Shown: in pieces, positions 1-8,721 of the stretch
Layout of the letters: each line of letters opens with the position of its first letter
Numbering within the stretch: position 1 is the stretch's first letter
NCBI GenBank assembly: GCA_000961575.1
Contig: LADP01000029.1
Span: 1-50,526 of the forward strand
Reading direction: 5' to 3'
Source: Peptococcaceae bacterium BRH_c8a
GTDB taxonomy: Bacteria > Bacillota > Desulfotomaculia > Desulfotomaculales > Desulfallaceae
DNA: 50,526 nt
The notes under the pieces: generated by a model
Seen by the model: only the letters and a program-made list of their open reading frames with translations
Database searches by the model: none
Told to the model about the DNA's origin: nothing
Translations under genes and position numbers: made by a program

Positions 1-396
1 ACGAACCTCGAAGGTAGTGCTCAGGAAATCATCCGGATTAACCAGCGGCGCTGGGAGATTGAAGAATGTTTCCGGATTATGAAAAGCGAGTTTAAAGCCC
101 GGCCGGTGTACTTAAGTCGCGAGGATAGAATTAAGGCACATTTTACTACCTGCTTTATGTCCCTCATCATTTATCGATTGTTGGAAAAGAAACTAGGAAA
201 TAAGTTTACATGCAGTGAAATCATCAACGGATTAAAAGAAATGAATTTCTATGAGATTAAGGGCGAGGGGTATATACCGACCTATACAAGAACCGAATTT
301 ACTGATGCACTACATGAATCTTTTGGTTTTCGAACGGATTACGAGATTATAAAAAAGACACTGATGAAAAAATTTTTTAGCATAACTAAAAAATAA
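1..396 (+). CDS. IS1634-type transposase, C-terminal part (5' cut by window edge)
   Basis: The reading frame is open from base 1, so the first ATG inside it (base 79) is not the true start. The visible 131 residues are the end of a DDE transposase. The segment RRWEIEECFRIMKSEF carries the Y/W-x-IE-x(n)-K pattern expected around the last catalytic Glu of IS4/IS1634-like enzymes, and the tail GEGYIPTYTRTEFTDALHE resembles IS1634-type proteins of clostridia. The role is cut-and-paste transposition of its own element. A strong hairpin terminator follows at 424-467. I could not define the terminal inverted repeats. The element lies where sigH often follows rae1 in Firmicutes. The family call rests on remembered motifs. 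Confidence 0.75.
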   Translation, partial: TNLEGSAQEIIRINQRRWEIEECFRIMKSEFKARPVYLSREDRIKAHFTTCFMSLIIYRLLEKKLGNKFTCSEIINGLKEMNFYEIKGEGYIPTYTRTEFTDALHESFGFRTDYEIIKKTLMKKFFSITKK

Positions 397-423
397 AAAT
401 ATTACTCACTTTTTTGTAGTGCA

Positions 424-467
424 AAAAAGCTTGAAAACCCTGCAAATACAGGGTTTTCAAGCTTTTT
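424..467. terminator. Intrinsic terminator after the transposase
   Basis: A 19-bp perfect stem (424-442 with 449-467) has a 6-nt loop, with A-rich sequence on the left and T-rich on the right. It can end transcription from both sides: the transposase from the left and possibly the rae1 operon from the right. Confidence 0.8.
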
Positions 468-554
468 CATGGTTTATAACTGTTAAAGACAGGATTATAC
501 CTGCCCCCCAATAGCTCGTCAAGCTAAAATAATGCCCGCAATGGCAGGCGCTGC

Positions 555-1070
555 CTATTCCCGTTTCCTTCTCCATTGTTCAAACATTTGGCGAATATTT
601 TCGGCCAGCCGGTTTTCCAAGTAACCTTCGGTGGGCTTTTTGCGCGTAAACGGTTCCTGGCCTTCCTTTTTAGCCCGCTGCACCCGCTGGTGCAATTCCC
701 CGGGGGTCATACGGTACGCACCCCGCCCCAGGATAATGCGCTGCTCGTCCCAGTCCGAGGTCACCACTCTGGTGTAACCGTCGCTGGGCATGTCCCCCAC
801 CAACCGCTCAATCATTGTGTCGGCGGTCTCTTCTGCCCTGGTATAAAATACCTGGACTCCGTTTACCTCCTCATATCTAGTGCAACTTAGTCCCTGTACC
901 TGGTGGGCGTCAAAGACCACCAAAACCCGGTCGCCACTAATACCGGAGTAATCGGCCAGTATATGCACCAGCCGATCCCGGGCGTGCTCCAGGCCTTTTT
1001 CCTTCAACTTGGCCAGTTCGGGCCAGGCGTATAACACATTGTAGCCGTCAACTACAATATATTCGCTCAT
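555..1070 (-). CDS. rae1: NYN-domain ribosome-associated endoribonuclease (YacP/Rae1)
   Basis: This 171-residue protein is of the YacP family. It opens with YIVVDGYNVLYAWPEL, the first Asp-containing strand of the PIN-like NYN nuclease fold, followed by DRVLVVFDAH and later TRVVTSDWDEQ, which supply the other acidic residues. In B. subtilis the homologue Rae1 cleaves certain mRNAs inside the ribosome A site in a translation-dependent way; that function is known for the family and inferred here. Its ATG overlaps the rlmB stop (ATGA arrangement), so the two genes are probably translationally coupled. It is the last gene of the minus-strand housekeeping run. The C-terminal basic tail (QWRRKRE) fits rRNA or mRNA contact. 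Confidence 0.9.
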   Translation of the reverse strand: MSEYIVVDGYNVLYAWPELAKLKEKGLEHARDRLVHILADYSGISGDRVLVVFDAHQVQGLSCTRYEEVNGVQVFYTRAEETADTMIERLVGDMPSDGYTRVVTSDWDEQRIILGRGAYRMTPGELHQRVQRAKKEGQEPFTRKKPTEGYLENRLAENIRQMFEQWRRKRE

Positions 1071-1810
1071 CCTTTGCTTAACCTTTTGTTTCTTTGCCGC
1101 ATGGCCTCAAACAGCACCAGCGCCGCGGCCACCGAGGCGTTAAGGGAATTTACCCGCCCAGCCATAGGTAACCGTACCAAAAGGTCGCATTTCTCCCGTA
1201 CCAGCCTGCTGATGCCCTTGTCCTCTCCGCCTACCACCACGGCCAGCGGGCCGTCCAGGGGGGCATCCCACAGCAATTGTTCAGCTGCCAAGTCAGCCCC
1301 GGCCACCCAGAAACCGCGTTCTTTTAGCATATCAATGGTGACGGCAATGTTGGTCACCCGGGCAACGGGTACAAACTCTACCGCCCCGGCTGATGCCCTG
1401 GCTACCACCGAGGTAACCGAGGCTGCCCGGCGGCGGGGAATGATTACACCATGCGCGCCGGCAGCGTCAGCGGAGCGGATAATGGCACCCAGATTGTGGG
1501 GGTCATTGATGCCGTCCAGTAGAACCAGCAGTGGAACCTGCTCCCCCAGTTGGGCTAGAATATCGTCCAGGTCGGCGTATTCATAAGGCGCAACACTGGC
1601 GATAATCCCCTGGTGTAAAGCACCCTCGGCCATGCGATCCAGGAGCTGTTTTTCCACCTTCTGCACCGGCACTTGTTTTTCCCTGGCCAGTCCGGAAACC
1701 TCGGCGAAGGTGGCCGGTTTCAGGTTCCGGGCCAGGTATATTTTATTGATTGGCCTGCCGGCCCGCAGCGCTTCGCATACCGGGTTGCGTCCGGCTATAA
1801 TATCTTCCAT
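1067..1810 (-). CDS. rlmB: 23S rRNA (guanosine-2251) 2'-O-methyltransferase
   Basis: This is a SpoU-family (SPOUT, trefoil-knot) methyltransferase that uses SAM to methylate the ribose of a 23S rRNA guanosine. An N-terminal L30e-like substrate-binding domain (about residues 1-75, starting EDIIAGRNPVCEAL) precedes the catalytic domain. The SpoU motifs are visible: LDGINDPHNLGAIIRSADA (motif 1), AVVVGGEDKGISRLV (motif 2) and LPMAGRVNSLNASVAAALV (motif 3). I prefer the ATG at 1810, which lies 6 nt from AGGAG, over the ATG two codons earlier, which touches the ribosome site. It overlaps rae1 by 4 nt. The B. subtilis name YacO/TrmH-like is also used. Confidence 0.92.
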   Translation of the reverse strand: MEDIIAGRNPVCEALRAGRPINKIYLARNLKPATFAEVSGLAREKQVPVQKVEKQLLDRMAEGALHQGIIASVAPYEYADLDDILAQLGEQVPLLVLLDGINDPHNLGAIIRSADAAGAHGVIIPRRRAASVTSVVARASAGAVEFVPVARVTNIAVTIDMLKERGFWVAGADLAAEQLLWDAPLDGPLAVVVGGEDKGISRLVREKCDLLVRLPMAGRVNSLNASVAAALVLFEAMRQRNKRLSKG

Positions 1811-1834
1811 GTGCATCTCCTGCTCGTGACTTTT

Positions 1835-1925
1835 CAGTGTAGGGTATAGGGTATAAGGTATAAGGAAAACCTTTTAGACTTTCAAATTTTGACTTTCGAC
1901 TTTCTACTTTCTACATCGACTTTAA
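1835..1925. repeat. Low-complexity short tandem repeats upstream of rlmB
   Basis: The stretch holds degenerate units (AGGGTATA/AGGTATA, then CGACTTTCTACTTTCTAC) between thyX and rlmB. There is no open frame. It resembles the 7-bp arrays elsewhere in the window but with a different unit. Confidence 0.5.
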
Positions 1926-1926
1926 A

Positions 1927-2670
1927 CTATATATGCTTGAATTTTTCCCTGACCTCGGCTTGTTTGCCGCAGGACATCCGTCCTTCGGGGCAGGGGGTGG
2001 ACAGGCAGCGAGGGCCGGCTTGCCGGAATAGCACCGGGGATACGCCGCGCACCAGGCGCAGCATTTCGGTGGCCAGGTCGCGTATTTCCCACTGGGCGCG
2101 GTTGCAGCAGCGGATGTTGAAAAAATGCAGCAGTTCCCGGGCGTTCATGGTTACCACAAGTTTGGTCTCTGCCGCATTGGGTAACACAAAACGGGCGTCT
2201 TCCTTGGTGGTATCTCCGTAAACAGCCAGTTTATCCAGCCAGTAATCGTACCACTTTTGTATTTGGGCCATCTGTCTGGTAAACTCTTGCGCTTCTTCAT
2301 CGCCCAGATCGGCTATCCGCGGGGGGATGATGTAATTGAATACACCATCATCCTGAACACCGCTGTCTTCGCCAACATAGCGCTGGGACTTAACGCTGAA
2401 GCTGGCAATCCGATGCCGGGTAATTTGGGCCAACAGGCTCCTGGATACTCCTTCAACGCCGAAGGTGAAACTGGCGTGTTCGATGGGTGACAGGTGGCCC
2501 ATATCGGTCAGTTTACTTACAAATGAGGTCTGATCCTGCTGCGACACTCCCTGGCGCAATTCATCAACGCCCGCCGCCGAATAGCACAGTTTGGCGGCCA
2601 TAGCCACCAGCTCTTCGGGACTTTCCGTGCAACGAAGCAGTTCCACCCGCAGGGTTGTTCTACCCATCAT
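1927..2670 (-). CDS. thyX: FAD-dependent thymidylate synthase
   Basis: ThyX makes dTMP from dUMP using methylene-tetrahydrofolate and reduced FAD, replacing ThyA. The signature RHR-x7-S is intact at residues 85-95 (RHRIASFSVKS) and is followed by QRY. The length of 247 residues is normal. The C-terminal half carries the usual LPNAAETKLVVTMNARELLHF region. The start has two adjacent ATG codons behind GGAGG, and either could be used. It sits between mrnC and rlmB, 21 nt downstream of mrnC, and is probably co-transcribed with the tRNA-synthetase genes. No thyA is seen in the window. Confidence 0.96.
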   Translation of the reverse strand: MMGRTTLRVELLRCTESPEELVAMAAKLCYSAAGVDELRQGVSQQDQTSFVSKLTDMGHLSPIEHASFTFGVEGVSRSLLAQITRHRIASFSVKSQRYVGEDSGVQDDGVFNYIIPPRIADLGDEEAQEFTRQMAQIQKWYDYWLDKLAVYGDTTKEDARFVLPNAAETKLVVTMNARELLHFFNIRCCNRAQWEIRDLATEMLRLVRGVSPVLFRQAGPRCLSTPCPEGRMSCGKQAEVREKFKHI

Positions 2671-2691
2671 TATTCCTCCGCTTGTGGTTGT

Positions 2692-3102
2692 TTATTTAAG
2701 TTCTTCTTCGATAACCTGCCGGGCCAGGGTGATAATTTCCTCTAATCGGCTCCATTCCTGTTTTAAATAAAGGTACCCCACCAGGCTTTCAAAGCCGGTG
2801 CTTTCCCGGTATTCAATAATACTGTTGCACCGGGGGTTGTGGCCCGATTTGGCGTTGCGCCCGCGCCGGATTACCGCCTGTTCGGCTTCGGTAAGATGTC
2901 CATCCAGGGCGTGGAAAATGCGGGCCTGGGTGGAAGCACGCACGTGGCGCACAGCTTCCTGGTGCAGTTTGTTCACGTTGACCAGGCCGCGGCTGATTAG
3001 GTATTCACGCACTGCCAGTTCGTATACCGCATCACCTATATAAGCCAGTACCACTGAAGGCAGTTCTATTGGGTTGGTGATTTTTCCAGTGAGTCCGAAC
3101 AT
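2692..3102 (-). CDS. mrnC: Mini-ribonuclease 3
   Basis: This 136-residue protein is a RNase III catalytic domain with no double-stranded-RNA binding domain, the hallmark of Mini-III, which matures 23S rRNA ends. The segment LAYIGDAVYELAVREYL carries the acidic metal-binding residues of RNase III signature 1, and GRNAKSGHNPR is a typical Mini-III loop. It lies directly downstream of cysS, separated by 7-bp repeats, as in B. subtilis (cysS-mrnC-rlmB). The start ATG is preceded by GAGG. Confidence 0.93.
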   Translation of the reverse strand: MFGLTGKITNPIELPSVVLAYIGDAVYELAVREYLISRGLVNVNKLHQEAVRHVRASTQARIFHALDGHLTEAEQAVIRRGRNAKSGHNPRCNSIIEYRESTGFESLVGYLYLKQEWSRLEEIITLARQVIEEELK

Positions 3103-3115
3103 AATTACCTCGGCT

Positions 3116-3207
3116 GATTCAGTAGTCAGTAGTCAGTAGTCAGAATTGGAATTCAGAATGTCTCGGGGTTTTATTCTGACTCCTGAATTCTGACTCCTGA
3201 CTCCTGC
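3116..3207. repeat. 7-bp tandem array (TGACTAC / TGACTCC units), cysS-mrnC gap
   Basis: On the minus strand units of TGACTAC, and on the plus strand TGACTCC, flank a CAGAATTC/GAATTCTG inverted pair. The two arms can pair, so the whole gap between the cysS stop and the mrnC start could fold as one hairpin. Related arrays lie at 31844-31882, 35974-36093 and 36271-36307. Confidence 0.8.
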
Positions 3208-3211
3208 CTTA

Positions 3212-4663
3212 TTACCTCTGCTTTTTCCAACGTACTCCGGAGGGGGTGTCTTCCAGCACAATACCGATCTCTTTGAGCCGGTCGCGTATGCCGTCAGCGG
3301 CGGCCCAGTCCTTGTTCTTTCGGGCATCCTGTCTCATTTGAATAATCATCTGAACCAGCTTTTCGACAAGGGAATCATCTTCCCCATCTGGTTCATCCAA
3401 CAAAATTCTGCCCTTTTCGTCAGTCTTTAAGACCCCCAAAACCCCGTTAAAGGCATAAAACAATTCCTTGGCTTTCTGCAGCGCGGCAGCACCGGCGGGG
3501 GTATGGGCGTTTGCAGTGGGCAAAAAGCTGTTTATATCCCGGGCCAAGTCGAACATCATTCCCGTGGCCAGGGCGGTGTTGAAATCGTCATCCATAGCGG
3601 TCTCAAATTGGCTGCGCAATTCATCCAACCGTACGGCCAGCCCGGCATCGGGGGTGGCGTCACCCGGCTCACGGCCTGCCAGGACTTCATCCAGCAGGCG
3701 CAGGCTGGTTCTTAGCCGTTCCAGGCCTTTGCCGGCGGCGGTCAGCTTTTCGTCGTCAAAGTCTAAAGGACTGCGGTAGTGGGTACTAAGCAAGTAGAAA
3801 CGTACAACTTCGGGTTTGAACTTGTCGAGAATTTCCCGCACCAGGAAAAAGTTCCCCAGGGATTTGCTCATTTTTTCCTGGTTGATGGTGATAAAGCCGT
3901 TGTGCATCCAATACCGGACAAAGGGCTGGCCGGTGGCGGCCTCGGACTGGGCGACTTCGTTTTCGTGGTGGGGGAAAATCAGGTCAAATCCACCGCCGTG
4001 AACGTCAAAATTGGTACCCAGGTATTTAAGCGACATGGCCGAGCACTCAATGTGCCAGCCCGGCCGGCCTTGCCCCCAAGGGCTGTCCCAGGCGGGTTCG
4101 CCGGGTTTGGCCGATTTCCACAACGCAAAGTCCATGGGATGGTGCTTGCGTTCATCCACATCCACCCGGGCCCCGGCCCGCATGTCTTCCAGGGTGCGGC
4201 CGGAAAGCTTGCCGTAGCCTTCAAACTTGTGCACATCGTAGTAAACATCCCCGTCAACAGCGTAGGCGTAACCTTTATCCACCAGGGTGCGCACCATGTC
4301 AATTATTTCCGTCATGTGTTCCGATACCCGGGGGTGAATGTCGGCCCGCATTACGTTTAGGGCATCGGCATCCCGAAAATACTCTTCTATATAGCGTGCC
4401 GCCAGGGCTAAGGGGTCGTCCTTTTCCTCGCGGGCCCGGTTGATAATTTTGTCATCCACGTCGGTAAAATTCTGTATATACAGCACTTCATAACCCTTGT
4501 ACTTGAGATACCGGCGCACGGTATCAAAAAATACGACCGGACGGGCGTTGCCCAGGTGGATATAGTTATAAGTGGTGGGACCGCAGACATACATGGTCAC
4601 CTTCCCGGGCTCCCGGGGTATTAATTCCTCTTTTTTACCGGATTTGGTGTTGTATATGTGCAT
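3212..4663 (-). CDS. cysS: Cysteine-tRNA ligase
   Basis: This is a class I aminoacyl-tRNA synthetase charging tRNA-Cys. The N-terminal [19 protein letters not shown] holds the zinc-binding Cys and the HIGH-equivalent [13 protein letters not shown] carries the second zinc Cys, [11 protein letters not shown] the zinc His region, and [10 protein letters not shown] is the KMSKS loop. The C-terminal anticodon-binding part ends in [10 protein letters not shown]. The length of 483 residues is normal. The start ATG follows GGGGGATGTCAA. The gene follows cysE by 44 nt, the standard Firmicute cysES arrangement that couples cysteine synthesis and charging. I did not find a clear T-box upstream. Confidence 0.97.
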   Translation of the reverse strand: MHIYNTKSGKKEELIPREPGKVTMYVCGPTTYNYIHLGNARPVVFFDTVRRYLKYKGYEVLYIQNFTDVDDKIINRAREEKDDPLALAARYIEEYFRDADALNVMRADIHPRVSEHMTEIIDMVRTLVDKGYAYAVDGDVYYDVHKFEGYGKLSGRTLEDMRAGARVDVDERKHHPMDFALWKSAKPGEPAWDSPWGQGRPGWHIECSAMSLKYLGTNFDVHGGGFDLIFPHHENEVAQSEAATGQPFVRYWMHNGFITINQEKMSKSLGNFFLVREILDKFKPEVVRFYLLSTHYRSPLDFDDEKLTAAGKGLERLRTSLRLLDEVLAGREPGDATPDAGLAVRLDELRSQFETAMDDDFNTALATGMMFDLARDINSFLPTANAHTPAGAAALQKAKELFYAFNGVLGVLKTDEKGRILLDEPDGEDDSLVEKLVQMIIQMRQDARKNKDWAAADGIRDRLKEIGIVLEDTPSGVRWKKQR

Positions 4664-4707
4664 TTGACATCCCCCTTAAAAATTGCTCATCTCATCCATA
4701 CTACTGT

Positions 4708-5442
4708 TTACTTACTGTTTGGCTCCGAGCTGTCCAGGCAGCGGGGCATGCCTTGTTCGTTGCCGGCAGAGCCTTCCCGCAGCTTCTTTTCCAGTTGCAG
4801 CACGCGTTTCTCCAGTACATCAATATTGCTTTGCATGCAATACATGGCCTCGTTCACCGGATCGGGCATTAGGTCGTGGCGCAAATCGATTATGGAAATA
4901 TCGCCGGGGCGGCCCACCTTCTCACCCTGCCGGATAATTACTTTGCCGGGCACTCCCACCACGGTACTGTCGGGCGGAACGGGTTTAAGCACTACCGAGC
5001 CCGCACCAACTTTGCTATTTTCACCCACGGTGAATGAGCCTAGTATCTTAGCCCCGGCGCTGATGACTACGTTATCTCCGATGGTGGGGTGGCGCTTGCC
5101 CTTTTCCTTACCGGTGCCTCCCAGAGTCACCCCCTGATAAATGGTGACGTTGTTGCCTATTTCAGTGGTCTCGCCGATTACCACTCCGGCGCCGTGGTCG
5201 ATAAACAACCCTTCGCCCAACCGGGCGCCGGGGTGGATTTCAATTTGAGTCACCGCCCGGGCAAACTGGGAAACCAGCCGGGCAATTAGGAAAAGCTGGT
5301 GACGATAAAAAAAATGAGCCACCCGGTGCAGCAGTATCGCATGCAGACCGGGGTAGCAGAGCAGTACTTCCAGCACCGACCTGGCGGCCGGATCGCGTTC
5401 AAATACGGCTTTTATTTCTTTTCGGAGTCGACCAAATAACAA
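4708..5442 (-). CDS. cysE: Serine O-acetyltransferase
   Basis: The enzyme transfers acetyl from acetyl-CoA to serine, the first step of cysteine synthesis. The short N-terminal helical part ([19 protein letters not shown]) and the left-handed beta-helix of hexapeptide repeats are clear: [40 protein letters not shown], then [20 protein letters not shown]. The active-site His lies in IDHG. The start is TTG, 6 nt from a good GGAGGG site, and the next residues read LFGRLRKE. The C-terminal helix ([19 protein letters not shown]) looks like a coiled coil and may aid assembly. A 398-bp non-coding stretch separates it from gltX. Confidence 0.95.
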   Translation of the reverse strand: MLFGRLRKEIKAVFERDPAARSVLEVLLCYPGLHAILLHRVAHFFYRHQLFLIARLVSQFARAVTQIEIHPGARLGEGLFIDHGAGVVIGETTEIGNNVTIYQGVTLGGTGKEKGKRHPTIGDNVVISAGAKILGSFTVGENSKVGAGSVVLKPVPPDSTVVGVPGKVIIRQGEKVGRPGDISIIDLRHDLMPDPVNEAMYCMQSNIDVLEKRVLQLEKKLREGSAGNEQGMPRCLDSSEPNSK

Positions 5443-5497
5443 GTCAATCCCTCCATGTTTACGGTAGGCTTCTCGCCTGAAAATACTACCTTGGGAA

Positions 5498-5545
5498 TGT
5501 CATCCTGAGCGTTAGCGAAGGATCTACAAGAAAAGCAGAATGACA
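5498..5545. repeat. TGTCATTCTGA-type dispersed repeat, short copy
   Basis: The copy begins TGTCATCCTGAGCGTTAGCG and ends AGAATGACA. Longer relatives lie at 31749-31805 and 36117-36179. All three are intergenic imperfect palindromes. Confidence 0.8.
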
Positions 5546-5583
5546 ACCTGAATGAATTTTTATAAAAGTTGGTTGTAGTGAGC

Positions 5584-5777
5584 GCGGCGCTCCGGTGATA
5601 TCGCTCCGCTCTCTCTTGCAATTCTTATTGTTGTGATTTGAGCGGGTTGTTGTTACCGCATGGCCTAAACTGCTTAACCGTTTAGCTACGCCCTAAGCAG
5701 CCATGAATTCGGGGCTATGACGGGCTAATCAACGCATCCAGGTGCACCGTTCGCTCCGGATATCACCGGATCGCCGC
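5584..5777. repeat. Inverted-repeat-bounded element between gltX and cysE
   Basis: The arms at 5584-5602 (GCGGCGCTCCGGTGATATC) and 5759-5777 are inverted copies with one mismatch, enclosing about 155 bp. Inside, CTGCTTA at about 5668 can pair with TAAGCAG at about 5693. There is no open frame. It could be a small non-autonomous mobile element or a structured leader of cysE. I looked for T-box landmarks and saw none. Confidence 0.6.
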
Positions 5778-5840
5778 GATGGCTGGTTTGGTTTTTCATC
5801 CTTCTATGATGTCTCGTCTTTGCGGCATGGTGTCTAAATT

Positions 5841-7298
5841 CTAACCTCTAGTCTGCAGAGCATTTTTTAGTCGCTCAATAACCTTTGGCCCGCCGAGGGC
5901 GGGCAGTAGGTGGTGCAATTCCGGGCCCTTGGTTTTGCCGGTTAGCCCCACTCGCAGGGGTTGGAAGACAAGCTTGCCGCCCAAGCCTAATTCCTTGGGC
6001 AATTTCTTCAGCATTGCCTTGGCTCCGATCTCGTCCAGGGCGCCGGCGCCGGTCAGCTTATCCTGAAGTGCGCCAAACACAATGGGTACCTGTTCCTGGG
6101 CCAGCACTTCTTTGGCTTCCGGGTCATCATATGCGGGATCTTTAAAGAATACTTCGGCGTAGTCAACAACCTGGGCCATGTATTCTAGGTATTCACGTAC
6201 CGCAACCGTTACCAGGCGTACCTTCTCCATCAGCCTGTCGTTCACAGCTTCGGGCAGGTATCCGGCCTGCTGCAGGTACGGGAAAGCTAGTTCGGCAATT
6301 CTTTCCACCGAGCTGTTTCTTATATAATAGCCGTTTAGCCAGTTTAATTTATCCAGGTCGAATACCGCCGGACTTTTCGCCACCCGTTCCAGGGAGAACC
6401 GTTCTTTAATCTGCTCCAGGGTGAATACCTCATCCTCGGTGCCCGGAGACCAGCCCAACAAGGCCAGGAAATTTACCATTGCCTCCGGTAGATAACCCAT
6501 GTCCCGGTACTGCTGGATGGAGGTGGCACCATGACGCTTACTCATTTTGGATCGGTCTTTACCTAAAATCAGTGATATGTGAGCAAATTCCGGCACGGGC
6601 CACCCCAGCGCCTCAAATAACAGTACCTGCAGGGGTGTGTTGGAAAGGTGCTCTTCAGCCCGGACAACGTGGGTTATGCCCATAGTGTAATCGTCAACCA
6701 CCACGGCAAAATTATATGTGGGTATACCATCTGACTTGACGATGATAAAATCTCCGATACCGTTGCAGTCAAAGCTTACGTCACCGCGCACCTTGTCGCG
6801 AATGGTAAGCACTTTGCCCTGGGGCACCTTGAAACGTAGCACCGGCTTGCGGCCTTCTGCTTCATGCCGCTTACAGTCTTCCTCAGACAGGTCGCGGCAC
6901 TTGCCGGTGTAGCCGACCATCTCGCCGGCAGCCATTTGGACCTCCCGCTGGGCGGCCAGTTCTTCCTCGCTGCAGTAACATCGGTACACCCAACCGCTTG
7001 CCAGCAGCTCCTTGGTGTACTGTCTGTACAGTTCCAGTCTCTCGGTCTGGCGGTAGGGGCCGTTTGGCCCGCCCACGGAAATACCCTCGTCCCAGTCAAG
7101 CCCCAGCCAGCGCAGGGATGACAGGATGTTTTCTTCGGATTCACGGGAGGAACGTTCCAGGTCGGTATCCTCAATACGTACGATGCATTTGCCGTTGTCA
7201 TGGCGGGCAAACAACCAATTAAACAGCGCGGAGCGCGCGCCGCCGATATGTAAAGGCCCGGTGGGGCTGGGTGCAAACCTGACTTTAATTTCGCTCAA
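5841..7298 (-). CDS. gltX: Glutamate-tRNA ligase
   Basis: This class I synthetase charges tRNA-Glu (and often tRNA-Gln before amidotransfer). [18 protein letters not shown] carries the HIGH motif, CYCSEEEL the zinc-like Cys pair, and [13 protein letters not shown] the KMSKS loop. The frame stays open upstream to 7412, but the natural start is TTG at 7298: AAGGAGAG lies 7 nt before it and the protein then opens [13 protein letters not shown] as in homologues (485 residues). The upstream extension is translated promoter and palindrome sequence. A consensus promoter sits at 7342-7371. Confidence 0.96.
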   Translation of the reverse strand: MSEIKVRFAPSPTGPLHIGGARSALFNWLFARHDNGKCIVRIEDTDLERSSRESEENILSSLRWLGLDWDEGISVGGPNGPYRQTERLELYRQYTKELLASGWVYRCYCSEEELAAQREVQMAAGEMVGYTGKCRDLSEEDCKRHEAEGRKPVLRFKVPQGKVLTIRDKVRGDVSFDCNGIGDFIIVKSDGIPTYNFAVVVDDYTMGITHVVRAEEHLSNTPLQVLLFEALGWPVPEFAHISLILGKDRSKMSKRHGATSIQQYRDMGYLPEAMVNFLALLGWSPGTEDEVFTLEQIKERFSLERVAKSPAVFDLDKLNWLNGYYIRNSSVERIAELAFPYLQQAGYLPEAVNDRLMEKVRLVTVAVREYLEYMAQVVDYAEVFFKDPAYDDPEAKEVLAQEQVPIVFGALQDKLTGAGALDEIGAKAMLKKLPKELGLGGKLVFQPLRVGLTGKTKGPELHHLLPALGGPKVIERLKNALQTRG

Positions 7299-7341
7299 TG
7301 CAGTTCTCTCCTTGTAAAAAATACTCATTTTTTGACACTTT

Positions 7342-7371
7342 ATTATAGCATTGCCCTTCACCCGGTAGCAA
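7342..7371 (-). promoter_or_regulatory. Sigma-A-type promoter for gltX
   Basis: On the minus strand TTGCTA (7366-7371) and TATAAT (7342-7347) are 18 nt apart, about 45 nt upstream of the TTG start of gltX. The promoter lies between the palindrome at 7377 and gltX, so gltX need not depend on readthrough from ispF. Confidence 0.7.
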
Positions 7372-7376
7372 GACAC

Positions 7377-7449
7377 GGGGTCAGGCCCTGCATAACTGCA
7401 TAACTCATACAATTGCTATTAGTTATGCAGTTATGCAGGGCCTGACCCC
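7377..7449. repeat. Perfect palindrome P1 (GGGGTCAGGCC family) after ispF
   Basis: The 29-nt arms 7377-7405 and 7421-7449 are exact reverse complements around a 15-nt loop. The outer end shares GGGGTCAGGCC with P2, P3 and P6. The last base of the ispF stop codon is the first base of the element. The arm contains the internal repeat CATAACTG-CATAACT. Confidence 0.95.
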
Positions 7450-7925
7450 TAAACTGACCCCCTTATTAGGGCGACGGCTTGGGCGGCGACGCCTTCGCCC
7501 CGGCCGGTAAAACCAAGGCCTTCGGTGGTGGTGGCTTTGATGCCGACCTGATCAGGCGCCACGCGCATTTCCCGGGCCAGGTTTTGCTGCATCTGCTCCC
7601 TGTACCGGGCCAATTTGGGAGCCTGAGCTACAATGACGGCGTCCACGTTGCCCACTGACCAGCCCAGCTTGTCCAGGTGTTCGGTAACATGCCGCAGTAA
7701 CAGCAGGCTGGAAATACCCCGGTAACGGGGGTCGGTATCCGGAAAATGCATGCCGATATCGCCCGCCCCGGCCGCCCCCAGCAGGGCGTCCATGATGGCG
7801 TGCACCAGCACGTCGGCATCGGAATGACCATCCAGCCCCAGATGATAGGGAACCGTTACTCCTCCCAGCACCAGGGCTCTGCCTTCCACCAGTCTATGTA
7901 CGTCATAACCAATGCCAATCCGCAA
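7449..7925 (-). CDS. ispF: 2-C-methyl-D-erythritol 2,4-cyclodiphosphate synthase
   Basis: The enzyme cyclises CDP-methylerythritol phosphate in the MEP isoprenoid pathway, acting as a zinc-dependent trimer. RIGIGYDVHRL and GLDGHSDADVLVHA provide the metal-binding Asp and His residues, GMHFPDTDPRYRG the conserved loop, and IKATTTEGLGFTGRGEG the C-terminal signature. The length of 158 residues is normal. It follows ispD with palindrome P2 filling most of the gap, and palindrome P1 begins exactly at its stop codon. Confidence 0.97.
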   Translation of the reverse strand: MRIGIGYDVHRLVEGRALVLGGVTVPYHLGLDGHSDADVLVHAIMDALLGAAGAGDIGMHFPDTDPRYRGISSLLLLRHVTEHLDKLGWSVGNVDAVIVAQAPKLARYREQMQQNLAREMRVAPDQVGIKATTTEGLGFTGRGEGVAAQAVALIRGSV

Positions 7926-7961
7926 AGCATGTCACCTCAAGAGGGGCTCAGTTGCTTGCAT

Positions 7962-8040
7962 GGGGGTCAGGCCCTGCATAACTGCGTAACCGAGAAGCAA
8001 TTTGCTTCTCAGTTATGCAGTTATGCAGGGCCTGACCCCC
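7962..8040. repeat. Palindrome P2 (GGGGTCAGGCC family) between ispD and ispF
   Basis: Arms 7962-8000 and 8002-8040 (39 nt each, two mismatches) meet at a single central base, so the whole 79 nt is one inverted repeat. The outer 24 nt match P1. The inner part (GAGAAGCAA / TTGCTTCTC) is unique to this copy. It touches the ispD stop codon at 8041. Confidence 0.95.
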
Positions 8041-8721
8041 TTATGACCCCATTATTTTTTCGGCTAAAAAGATGTCGTCGGGGGTGGTGATTTTGATGTT
8101 GGTGTAATCTCCGGGGACTAGTTTGACGGGACGGCCCAGGCGCTCCACCAGGGAAGCGTCGTCGGTGCCTTCAAAGGCGTCCCGTTCGGCTGCCCGGTGG
8201 GCCTCCAGTAATAGATCCAGGTTGAAAACCTGGGGGGTCTGCACTTGCCAGAGTAATTCCCGGGGCAGGGTTTCCCGCACCAGGTTATCCGGGCCGGCCA
8301 GTTTGACAGTGTCTTTAACCGGCACCGCCAGAGTGGAGGCTCCCCACCGCTGCGCTTCTTCGATGGCCGCCCTGACTAAACCCGGCTTAACCAGGGGCCG
8401 GGCGCCGTCGTGCACCACCACCAGCTCGACACCAGCAGGCAGGGCCTCTAGACCCTGCCTTACCGAATCCCGGCGGGAGTTTCCGCCGGCGACTATTATA
8501 ATCTTATTACCCGGCACCAAGTCGCCCAGTATACCGGCAAAACTCCGCTCCTCGCCCGGTGTCGTTACCAAGATGACACCGGCTACGGGGACTGCCAGCA
8601 ACGCCCGCAGGGAATGTTCCACCACCGGGCGGCCGGCCAGGTAAAGCAGTTGTTTATTTACCTCACCGCCCATTCGGGTGCTCCTACCGGCGGCGGGTAC
8701 CACGGCCCAGGTGCTACCCAA
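8041..8721 (-). CDS. ispD: 2-C-methyl-D-erythritol 4-phosphate cytidylyltransferase
   Basis: IspD transfers CMP from CTP to methylerythritol phosphate, the third MEP-pathway step. The N-terminal nucleotide-binding loop VVPAAGRSTRMGGEVNKQ is intact, with VVHDGARPLV and TLAVPVKDTVK as further family motifs, and a C-terminal NIKITTPDD. The 226-residue length is typical. Its first codons overlap the end of the PIN/TRAM gene by 8 nt, which suggests translational coupling. It is followed by ispF, as usual in Firmicutes. Confidence 0.97.
   Translation of the reverse strand: MGSTWAVVPAAGRSTRMGGEVNKQLLYLAGRPVVEHSLRALLAVPVAGVILVTTPGEERSFAGILGDLVPGNKIIIVAGGNSRRDSVRQGLEALPAGVELVVVHDGARPLVKPGLVRAAIEEAQRWGASTLAVPVKDTVKLAGPDNLVRETLPRELLWQVQTPQVFNLDLLLEAHRAAERDAFEGTDDASLVERLGRPVKLVPGDYTNIKITTPDDIFLAEKIMGS

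Noticed and set aside
3779-4360. 193-residue plus-strand frame
   Set aside because: It is antisense to cysS and has no ribosome site or recognisable motif.
5443-5840. T-box riboswitch for cysES
   Set aside because: I found no T-box consensus nor a clear terminator/antiterminator pair; only repeats are visible by eye.
7299-7412. N-terminal extension of GltX
   Set aside because: It encodes translated palindrome P1 and promoter sequence; TTG 7298 has the ribosome site and the family N-terminus.
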